From assembly GCA_903864555.1 (NCBI GenBank), contig CAIPGJ010000111.1:1-12281 (forward strand): DNA of 12,281 nucleotides, in the 5' to 3' direction. The notes below the pieces were generated by a model. That model was not told where the DNA came from and did no database searches. It was given only the letters and a program-made list of their open reading frames with translations. The position numbers were made by a program, and so were the translations under genes. Of this stretch, positions 6,146 to 12,281 are shown piece after piece; position 1 is the stretch's first letter, and each line of letters starts with the position of its first letter. Source of the DNA: an uncultured Pseudomonadota bacterium (GTDB lineage: Bacteria > Pseudomonadota > Gammaproteobacteria > Burkholderiales > SG8-39).

Positions 6146-7126
6146 ATGGCTACGCAGCACCTCAGACTGTCCGCCTGTTTCATGCTTGCCCTGTCCGCCG
6201 CTTCCGCACAGGTATCGCATGCACAGTCGTATCCCAGCAAACCGGTACGATGGATCAGCACCTACGCCGCCGGAGGTCCGGTCGATCTCACGGCCCGTCC
6301 TGTGGCCCAGACGCTGAGCGGTATCCTGGGGCAACAGGTGATCATTGAGCACCGCCCCGGCGCCAATGGCAATATCGGCGGCCTGGCCGTAGTCAAGTCT
6401 GCGCCGGACGGCTACACCATCCTCGTGACCTCCACCAGTCAGCTGACGATCAATCCGAGCCTGTATCCGGTGATGCCCTTTGATACGGAAAAAGATCTTG
6501 CGCCAGTCACGCTGATCTCGATGACCCCGACGGTCATGATCACCCACCCCTCGGTCAAGGTGAACTCTGTCAGGGAACTGCTGGCGTTTGCTCGCGCCAA
6601 CCCCGGAAAGCTCCGGTACGCATCTGCCGGCAATGGAAGCATCAATCACCTGTCGACCGAACTGCTGAAGCTGATCGAGAAGATCGATCTGGTCCATATT
6701 CCCTACAAGGGCGGCGGACCTGCGCTTACCGCCGTTGTGGCAGGCGAGGTGGACATGATGATCATCAGCCTGCCTACAACGATTCCCTTCGTCAAGGATG
6801 GTCGAATCCGCGCTTTGGGCGTCAGTGCCGGGGCGCGTCAGCGCTCCTTCCCGGATGTGCCAACCATGACAGAAGCCGGCGTGGCCGGATTCGAGTCGGC
6901 GGCGGGTATCGGACTGCTTGCGCCGGCGGCCACCCCCAGGGCTTTGATCACCCAGCTTCAGACCAGCACGGTGAAGGCCATGAACACGCCTGAAACAAGA
7001 AATCTGTTGCTGGCCAGCGGCGTTGAGCTGATTGGCAGCACCCCTGAGGAATTCACCAGGCTCATCAAGTCGGAATCCGCCCGGTGGGACAAGGTTGTGA
7101 AGGCAGGCAATATCAAGCTCGACTGA
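6146..7126 (+). CDS. Bug/TctC-family substrate-binding protein (326 aa)
   Basis: Periplasmic Bug-type solute receptor, the first gene of the putative catabolic group. ATG at 6146 follows a full AAAGGAGG ribosome-binding site by 5 nt. A signal peptide spans residues 1 to about 26 (MATQHLRLSACFMLAL, cleavage near SHA/QS). The mature protein begins YPSKPVRWISTYAAGGPVD (about 29-47), with the canonical Gly-Gly-Pro-Val-Asp ligand loop. APDGYTI, HIPYKGGGPAL and PDVPTMTEAGVAGFE follow at the expected positions. Length is normal. The acyl-CoA synthetase gene starts 269 bp downstream, so co-regulation is plausible but direct cotranscription is not proven. The ligand is probably the acid that the downstream enzymes activate; this is inference. 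Confidence 0.95.
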   Translation: MATQHLRLSACFMLALSAASAQVSHAQSYPSKPVRWISTYAAGGPVDLTARPVAQTLSGILGQQVIIEHRPGANGNIGGLAVVKSAPDGYTILVTSTSQLTINPSLYPVMPFDTEKDLAPVTLISMTPTVMITHPSVKVNSVRELLAFARANPGKLRYASAGNGSINHLSTELLKLIEKIDLVHIPYKGGGPALTAVVAGEVDMMIISLPTTIPFVKDGRIRALGVSAGARQRSFPDVPTMTEAGVAGFESAAGIGLLAPAATPRALITQLQTSTVKAMNTPETRNLLLASGVELIGSTPEEFTRLIKSESARWDKVVKAGNIKLD

Positions 7127-7395
7127 GAAGGCGCATGACTGGCACCGGCGCGTTTTTTCGTCCGCAAGGCGCTCAATCACGTGACGGGCCCGCTGGTCGA
7201 CCGCCGTTGCCTCGAACGCCTTGAGCGCCTAGTCCTTAAAGCCGTCAGCATGGCTACGCAGCGAACCATCGATACGGGAGACGGAAAACCTCTTCGCAGA
7301 GCTGCTCCCCTATCAGTTACCTACCTGCAAGGTGCAGGGTATTTTCAGCCTGCACCTGCGGACGAGCCTTTCGAACTTCCGGAGCACACACTCAA
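7127..7395. other. Intergenic region with dyads and possible gene remnant
   Basis: No functional gene is recognised in this 269-bp gap. Six T (about 7153-7158) follow a GC-rich stretch with only a 4-bp GCGC/GCGC stem, at best a weak terminator for the Bug gene. A plus-strand frame with a GTG at 7181 runs to TGA at 7397-7399 (72 codons, overlapping the next gene by 4 bp), but it has no ribosome-binding site and resembles no family I know. On the minus strand, about 7225 to 7130, another short frame has strongly GC-biased third positions, as a decayed gene end might. Neither is called as a gene. Confidence 0.5.
7167..7230. repeat. 10-bp inverted repeat enclosing three successive 8-bp palindromes
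   Basis: AGGCGCTCAA (7167-7176) and TTGAGCGCCT (7221-7230) are perfect inverted copies 44 bp apart. Directly after the left arm come TCACGTGA (7177-7184), CGGGCCCG (7185-7192) and, two bases later, GGTCGACC (7195-7202), each a perfect palindrome. It lies between the Bug and acyl-CoA synthetase genes. It may be a regulator-binding region, a structured RNA or a remnant of mobile DNA; it matches no named element I know. Confidence 0.55.
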
Positions 7396-9486
7396 GTGAA
7401 ATCCAGCCTTTCCTCCCTTTTTTCGCCACGTTCCATTGCGGTCATCGGGGCCACCGACGAAATCTCGCGAGCCGGAGGTCGCGCACTCGCCATTCTCAAA
7501 ATGGCGGGATATCAAGGTGCAATCTACCCGGTCCACCCGACACGCACGACCATCCAGGGGCTTCCCGCCTATCCATCCCTTTCGGCACTCCCCGCCCCGG
7601 CAGACCTCGCCGTCATCTCGCTTGCGCCGGAACGCGTCGTTGACGCCATCAGGGAATGCGTCAGCAACGGCGTGGGGGCTGCGACTGTCTTTGCGGATGG
7701 CTTCACTTCCACCATGAGGGAAGCGCTGGAGACCATCCTGAGGGACGCCAGCGCAGCAAGCGGATTGCGGATGCTCGGTCCGAATACCATCGGCTTCAGG
7801 GCGCTTGCCGACAACGTCTACGGAACCTTTGCCGGAGACATCGAATTGGGAACCTTGGTTGGTCCCACCGCATTCATCGCGCAAAGTGGTGGCATGAGCA
7901 CCTATTTCGGATCCACCTGCCTGGCCACTCGCGGCATCGGGACCCGCTATCTGATCGATACCGGCAATGAGTTTGATATTGCTGCAGCAGACTGCATCGA
8001 GCACATCGCCAACGACCCGGAGGTCAATGCCATTGCACTGATGGCCGAGAGCGCCAAGGACGGCAGAAGGCTGACCGACGCGATCCGGCTGGCCGTGGGC
8101 CGGGGCAAGACTGTCGTGGCACTCAAGATGGCCCGCAGCGTTGCCGGACTGGCTCAGGCGGCCTCCCACACCGGCGCCCTGGCCGGAAAGGGAGAGCTGT
8201 TCGACTCCGAGCTGCGTGCGGCGGGGGCCTGTGTCGTGGCCAGTGAGACGGAGTTGCTCGACGCCATGGCCATTGCGGGCCTGAAGCGCATCCCGGCCGG
8301 ACGGGGCGTGGGAATCGTCACCTCTTCGGGTGGTTTTGGCATTCTTGCCCTGGATGCCGCGGAGCGGGCGGGAATGCTGGTTCCAGCACCTGCGTTGGCG
8401 GCCAGCGAAGCGGAAAGGCAGGAGATCAAGGGCGGGAAATTTGCAAACCCGTTTGATTTCTCCTCCAGTCTTTCGGCCGGACCGAAGGCGGCCGAAACGG
8501 CACTCAACTGGATCCTCTCGCAACCCAACATCGACTGCGTGGTCGCCTTTCATTTCTATTCGGCAATGCGCGTCGATCGCCAGGAATCGCTTTTCAGGCA
8601 GCTGAGTACCGCTGCAAAGAGCACGACCAAACCCATCTTTGTCTGCGGCGTCGCGCCAGCCGATTTTGCAGCCCGCTTGCATGACGTTGGGGTAGTTTTC
8701 TTCGAGGATCCATCCCGCCTCATGAAGGCGCTGTCGACTCTGGTTCCCATGACGCAGGCCGTTGCGGTAGCGCCTGCCTTGCAAGGCATGACCGGGGAGC
8801 CAATGCCCATTGCCGGGGCTGCTGCCCGTCAGCGACTGCAACATCTGCGAAACCTGCCCCAGGTGCCCAGCCATGCCGTAGCAAGCTCGGTGGAAGCACG
8901 GACTCTCCAGCAACAGCTGGGGTGCAAGGTCATTCTCAAGGTTGAAAGTGACGCCCATGCTCACAAGTCCGATTACGGTCTGGTTGAAGGTCCGCTGGCA
9001 CCGCATGAACTGGAAACGGCTTTCTCCAGACTCGAGGCGGCACGGCGTGCCTGTGGCGCCCAGGACGCGCCCATGGTGCTTCAGCCATTCGAGCGGGGCG
9101 TTGAACTGGCATTGGGCGCTTACCACGACCCGATATTCGGCCCTTCCGTGATGGTCGCAGTTGGCGGGATTTTTTTGGAGATCCTGAATGACGCAGCCTT
9201 CGCCGCCGCTCCCATCGACCGGGAACGGGCCCGACAGATGATTCTTTCTCTCAAAGGCGCCCCCCTGCTCCTGGGCGCTCGCGGGAGGCCCCTGGCGGAC
9301 ATTGACGCCGCGGCAGCTGCGCTGTGCGACCTTGCCGATTTCATCGTCACGAACACAGACGAGATTCAGGAGGTGGACATCAATCCACTCATCGTGAAAG
9401 ACCAGGGCCATGGCGTCATTGCAGTGGATGCCCTGTTGATTCCCCGGCACGTCCAGTCCCGTCCGCTGACTACAGGCCAGGCATGA
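7396..9486 (+). CDS. Acyl-CoA synthetase (NDP-forming), acetate--CoA ligase family (696 aa)
   Basis: Single-chain acyl-CoA synthetase of the ADP/NDP-forming type, joining a carboxylic acid to CoA with ATP by way of a phospho-histidine. Order of domains: CoA-binding Rossmann domain (about 8-105, with SIAVIGAT at 13-20); succinyl-CoA-synthetase-alpha-like domain (about 150-290), with QSGG at 163-166 and SHTGALAG at 257-264, where His258 is the likely phosphorylated residue; a linking ligase domain (about 300-450); and a C-terminal ATP-grasp domain (about 470-690), with the HKSDYG motif at 523-528 and EVDINPL at 659-665. The length of about 700 residues is normal. The GTG start at 7396 has GGAG 11 nt upstream, rather far, so expression may be modest. 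The stop overlaps the next ATG by 4 bp (ATGA), indicating translational coupling with the flavoprotein. The substrate acid is not identifiable. Confidence 0.93.
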   Translation: MKSSLSSLFSPRSIAVIGATDEISRAGGRALAILKMAGYQGAIYPVHPTRTTIQGLPAYPSLSALPAPADLAVISLAPERVVDAIRECVSNGVGAATVFADGFTSTMREALETILRDASAASGLRMLGPNTIGFRALADNVYGTFAGDIELGTLVGPTAFIAQSGGMSTYFGSTCLATRGIGTRYLIDTGNEFDIAAADCIEHIANDPEVNAIALMAESAKDGRRLTDAIRLAVGRGKTVVALKMARSVAGLAQAASHTGALAGKGELFDSELRAAGACVVASETELLDAMAIAGLKRIPAGRGVGIVTSSGGFGILALDAAERAGMLVPAPALAASEAERQEIKGGKFANPFDFSSSLSAGPKAAETALNWILSQPNIDCVVAFHFYSAMRVDRQESLFRQLSTAAKSTTKPIFVCGVAPADFAARLHDVGVVFFEDPSRLMKALSTLVPMTQAVAVAPALQGMTGEPMPIAGAAARQRLQHLRNLPQVPSHAVASSVEARTLQQQLGCKVILKVESDAHAHKSDYGLVEGPLAPHELETAFSRLEAARRACGAQDAPMVLQPFERGVELALGAYHDPIFGPSVMVAVGGIFLEILNDAAFAAAPIDRERARQMILSLKGAPLLLGARGRPLADIDAAAAALCDLADFIVTNTDEIQEVDINPLIVKDQGHGVIAVDALLIPRHVQSRPLTTGQA

Positions 9487-11030
9487 GCGCAAGGCTGAAG
9501 GACGCAAGCGAAGCACAGGGCGGGCGTCTGCACCCATGGCATTACGAGGCCGACATTGTGGTTATCGGCTATGGCGGGGCGGGCTCTGCGGCAGCCATTG
9601 CTGCGCATGACTCCGGCCACAGTGTCCTGGTATTGGAGAAGGCGCCTTTCGGCGGTGGCAATACCGGCTGCTGCGGCGGCGGCATGCGTATCCCCAAGGA
9701 GGCAGCCAAGGCGCTCGATTACTACCGCGCACTCACCCAGGGTACAGTCGAGGACGAATCACTCCGGGCCATGGCCAGGGCCATCCATGCACTTCCCGCC
9801 CGAATGGAGTCCTGGGGCGCCGAACTCGAGTGGATCAAGCGCGGGCTGGATTACCCCGGCTTGCCTGGTGCTGAAACCTTTGGCGAAGTGGTGAGCATCT
9901 CGAGAACCAAGGAGGAGAAGGCGCGTCAGGCAGGCGGCCCCATCTTCGCAGTTCGCGGCGATGGACTGTTCGCCTTTCTGGATGGCCAGGTAAAGAAGCG
10001 AAGCATCAAGGTCCTTTTCAATTCTCCTGCCCAATCGCTGGTGCAGGATCCGGATACGAAGGAAATCCTTGGCGTCCGTGCATTGGAGAACGGCAGCACC
10101 AACGTGCTCGTCAAGGCACGCAAGGCCGTCATCCTCTGCTCCGGGGGCTTCCAGAACAACCGTGAAATGCTGATCAATTACCTGCCCTACATGTCCGCCT
10201 TGCCAACGACGCCCTATGGCACTCCCTACAGCACCGGTGACGGCATCCACATGGCGAGTGAAGTTGGCGCAAAGCTCTGGCACATGAGCGGCGTGGAGCT
10301 GGGTCAGTTCGCCCCGCGCATCCCGAGCGAGAAATATGGCCTTGGCTTTCGCCTGGAGAAGTCCTTGCGCCCGCAAAGCCAGGTCATCTACGTGAACAAA
10401 TCCGGTCACCGCTTCATGGACGAATCAGTGCTGCTCAGTCATCGCAAGGATCTCTTTCCGGTGCAGATTTTCGATCAGGAGAAAGCCACCTATCCCAACA
10501 TTCCCTTCTTCATGATCTTCGATGACGCTTATCGGGCCCCTCGCCCGATCGTCGGAGGCCACATGGGATGGTGGTGGGTGCACAAGGTCTACCAATGGAG
10601 CGAGGACAACAGTGCCGAGGTGAATCTCGGCTGGATCACCCAAGCCGACACCATTGCCGAACTGGCCTTGAAGATGGGGCTGGATGCCGACGGCCTGGAG
10701 CAATCCGTGCATGAGTACAACCGCAGTTGCGAAAGCGGGCTCGATTCGGCCTTTGGACGCTCCAGGACGTCGATGGCACCATTGCTCAAGCCGCCCTTCT
10801 ACGCCACCGAATTGTGTGAGCCCATCATCAACACCCAGGGTGGTCCCAAACACAATGCGCACGCCCAGGTTCTCGATCGGCATGACCACCCCATCAAGCG
10901 GCTGTATGCCGCAGGTGAGCTGGGGTCTTTCTTCTATCCACTGTACGAGAGTGCATCCAATGTTCCGGAAGCGTTGGCTTTCGGCATCATCGCCGCGGAG
11001 CACGCCGTCCGGCTGGAAAGCTGGAGCTAG
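9483..11030 (+). CDS. FAD-dependent oxidoreductase, fumarate reductase/3-ketosteroid dehydrogenase type (515 aa)
   Basis: Flavoprotein of the FAD-binding-2 superfamily, which includes fumarate reductase flavoproteins, urocanate reductase and 3-ketosteroid delta-1-dehydrogenases. ADIVVIGYGGAGSAAAIAA (about 23-41) is the dinucleotide-binding motif GxGxxG, with the ribose-binding acid at Glu52 (LVLEKA). The C-terminal FAD contact region reads NTQGGPKHNA (about 450-459), then LYAAGELGS and a SNVPEAL-AFGIIAAEHA helix. The frame is open upstream inside the synthetase gene, but the ATG at 9483 overlaps the synthetase stop as ATGA, so it is the start. No Tat or Sec signal is present; the protein should be cytoplasmic, probably introducing or removing a C=C bond next to a carbonyl or acyl-CoA. 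The active-site acid/base residues were not assigned. It is tightly linked to the acyl-CoA synthetase. Confidence 0.92.
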   Translation: MSARLKDASEAQGGRLHPWHYEADIVVIGYGGAGSAAAIAAHDSGHSVLVLEKAPFGGGNTGCCGGGMRIPKEAAKALDYYRALTQGTVEDESLRAMARAIHALPARMESWGAELEWIKRGLDYPGLPGAETFGEVVSISRTKEEKARQAGGPIFAVRGDGLFAFLDGQVKKRSIKVLFNSPAQSLVQDPDTKEILGVRALENGSTNVLVKARKAVILCSGGFQNNREMLINYLPYMSALPTTPYGTPYSTGDGIHMASEVGAKLWHMSGVELGQFAPRIPSEKYGLGFRLEKSLRPQSQVIYVNKSGHRFMDESVLLSHRKDLFPVQIFDQEKATYPNIPFFMIFDDAYRAPRPIVGGHMGWWWVHKVYQWSEDNSAEVNLGWITQADTIAELALKMGLDADGLEQSVHEYNRSCESGLDSAFGRSRTSMAPLLKPPFYATELCEPIINTQGGPKHNAHAQVLDRHDHPIKRLYAAGELGSFFYPLYESASNVPEALAFGIIAAEHAVRLESWS

Positions 11031-11085
11031 TCAAAGCACAGTGGTCCAAACAACAGCACACACTCATCAATCCCAGGAGGATCCA

Positions 11086-12063
11086 ATGAATTCAACGCGT
11101 CTTGCAAGCGCCGCCATCGTGGCCTGCCTCTCTTCAATGCTGGCATCCACGGCCTGTGCAGCTGACTGGCCGACAAAACCGATCAGGCTGATCGTTCCCT
11201 ATGAACCCGGTGGCCCCACCGATGCCAGTGCCCGTGCCATCAATACCAAGGTGGGGAACGCCCTGGGACAGCCGGTCCTGATCGAAAACCGGCCGGGTGC
11301 CGGCAGCATCGTCGGCTCGGAACTGGTGGCGAAGGCGCCTCCTGACGGTCAGACGATCCTGCTGTTCACGGCAGCCAACACCATGAACATCACTCTGATT
11401 CCGAACCTCCCCTATGACATGGTGAAGGATTTCGCCCCGATCACCATGCTGGTGCGCCTACCCAGCATCGTGGTCGTCCACCCATCGCTGCCCGCACGTT
11501 CAGTGGGTGAGCTCATCGCCTATGCAAGGGCCAATCCCGGCAAGCTGAGTTATGCATCCGCCGGCACCGGAACCCCGATGCACCTCGCCGGCGAACTGCT
11601 GAAGAGCATGGCGAATCTGGATATCGTGCATGTGCCCTACAAGGGCTCCGCGCCTGCGCTGACCGATCTCATGACAGGGAGAGTCGAGCTCTCGCTGATT
11701 GGCTCCAGTCCGGCGCTTCTCTCACTCATCCAGGCCGGCAAGCTGCGCGCCATCGCCACCACCAATGAATCCCGCTCCCCCTTGTTGCCGGACCTTCCCA
11801 CAGTGAGCGAATCGGGTCTGGCCGGATTCCAGTCTGAAGGCTGGCATGGCCTTGCCGCCCCGGCCCGCACCCCGCGCGCGGTGATCAATCGCCTGTACAA
11901 GGAAATTGACACCGTGCTGAAGGATCCGGAAACCAAAGCCACGCTGCTCAAGAACGGCGCCGACCCGGCCGGGATGCCACCGGATGAGTTCTCGAGAATC
12001 ATCCAGTCGGAGATCCAGAAATGGGCCAAGGTCGTCCAGGCAAGCAAGCTGACCGCCAACTGA
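11086..12063 (+). CDS. Bug/TctC-family substrate-binding protein (325 aa)
   Basis: Fifth periplasmic Bug-type solute receptor in the window. ATG at 11086 follows AGGAGG by 5 nt. A signal peptide covers residues 1 to about 25 (MNSTRLASAAIVACL, cleavage near ACA/AD). The mature start DWPTKPIRLIVPYEPGGPTD (about 27-46) carries the classic Gly-Gly-Pro-Thr-Asp ligand loop. PPDGQTILL, HVPYKGSAPALTDL and PDLPTVSESGLAGFQ follow. Length is normal. It sits 55 bp after the flavoprotein and 44 bp before the acyl-CoA dehydrogenase, so it is very probably in the same operon and likely binds the substrate or a relative. The ligand is unknown. Confidence 0.95.
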   Translation: MNSTRLASAAIVACLSSMLASTACAADWPTKPIRLIVPYEPGGPTDASARAINTKVGNALGQPVLIENRPGAGSIVGSELVAKAPPDGQTILLFTAANTMNITLIPNLPYDMVKDFAPITMLVRLPSIVVVHPSLPARSVGELIAYARANPGKLSYASAGTGTPMHLAGELLKSMANLDIVHVPYKGSAPALTDLMTGRVELSLIGSSPALLSLIQAGKLRAIATTNESRSPLLPDLPTVSESGLAGFQSEGWHGLAAPARTPRAVINRLYKEIDTVLKDPETKATLLKNGADPAGMPPDEFSRIIQSEIQKWAKVVQASKLTAN

Positions 12064-12107
12064 TCCTGCGACAGCACAGCATCTGACTTCGATCGAGAGC
12101 ATCATTC

Positions 12108-12281
12108 ATGACTGAAATGCAGGATCACATGGAAGCCCTGACAGGCAGCGTGGAAGCCTTCCTTGCCAAAGGCTCACACCGGCAGCGCAGCCGCAGCCAG
12201 CGAGGCCGGCTGCCGGGCTATGACCGGCAGTTCTGGCGCGAATTGAGTGCCATGGGACTGCTCGGCATTCTGATTCCCGAG
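12108..12281 (+). CDS. Acyl-CoA dehydrogenase, N-terminal fragment cut by window edge
   Basis: The first 58 codons of a protein beginning MTEMQDHMEALTGSV. The helical start and the segment YDRQFWRELSAMGLLGILIPE closely resemble the N-terminal alpha domain of FAD-dependent acyl-CoA dehydrogenases, where a Trp-x-x-Leu-x-x-(Met/Leu)-Gly-Leu-Leu-Gly...Pro-Glu stretch is typical. Such enzymes form the alpha,beta double bond of an acyl-CoA. ATG at 12108 has only a weak GAGAG sequence 9 nt upstream, and in-frame Met codons follow at residues 4 and 8, so the exact start is uncertain. It follows the fifth Bug gene by 44 bp on the same strand, which fits a catabolic operon with the acyl-CoA synthetase. 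The catalytic Glu and most of the protein lie outside the window. Confidence 0.75.
   Translation, partial: MTEMQDHMEALTGSVEAFLAKGSHRQRSRSQRGRLPGYDRQFWRELSAMGLLGILIPE

Noticed and set aside
9324..9482. In-frame N-terminal extension of the FAD oxidoreductase
   Set aside because: It lies within the synthetase coding sequence and reads as shadow protein; the ATG at 9483 overlaps the upstream stop as ATGA.
7345..9537. 730-codon open frame on the minus strand opposite the acyl-CoA synthetase
   Set aside because: Composition artefact of GC-rich coding DNA; no recognisable protein, and the opposite strand encodes a clear enzyme with all family motifs.
1..12281. CRISPR array, insertion sequence, rRNA or tRNA genes
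   Set aside because: No regularly spaced direct repeats, transposase-like proteins or RNA gene signatures were seen on either strand.

Overview
The window looks like chromosomal DNA from a high-GC betaproteobacterium, most likely Burkholderiales (Bordetella, Achromobacter, Cupriavidus or Comamonadaceae type). The main reason is five separate genes for Bug/TctC-type periplasmic solute-binding proteins, a family greatly expanded in those bacteria. Strong AGGAG-type ribosome-binding sites and GC-rich third codon positions agree. The species assignment is inference.

There are two divergent gene blocks. The minus-strand block reads from about 4717 down to the left edge: a UGSC-family selenoprotein (4717-3119), then three Bug proteins (3034-2051, 2012-1017 and 896 to beyond the edge). 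The plus-strand block reads rightward from 5037: a metallo-beta-lactamase-fold hydrolase (5037-5864), a Bug protein (6146-7126), an NDP-forming acyl-CoA synthetase (7396-9486), an FAD-dependent oxidoreductase overlapping it by 4 bp (9483-11030), a fifth Bug protein (11086-12063) and the start of an acyl-CoA dehydrogenase (12108 to beyond the edge). A 319-bp intergenic region (4718-5036) separates the blocks.

The most notable element is the selenoprotein. Ordinary gene calling would split it into two hypothetical genes, or call it broken, at a TGA at 4429-4427. Read as selenocysteine, that codon gives the motif Sec-Gly-Ser-Cys at residues 97-100 of one continuous 532-residue protein. A perfect 8-bp hairpin starting 12 nt after the UGA has the placement and apical G expected of a bacterial SECIS element. 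The host should therefore carry selA, selB, selC and selD elsewhere.

The rest suggests a catabolic locus. Bug proteins capture a small carboxylic acid in the periplasm, the acyl-CoA synthetase activates it, and the flavoprotein and acyl-CoA dehydrogenase oxidise it; the MBL-fold enzyme may open a lactone or ester. No TctA or TctB membrane partners lie in the window, so the Bug proteins are orphans here. The substrate, and the selenoprotein's place in any pathway, cannot be read from sequence alone. Several palindromes and hairpins lie at gene boundaries and are listed separately.
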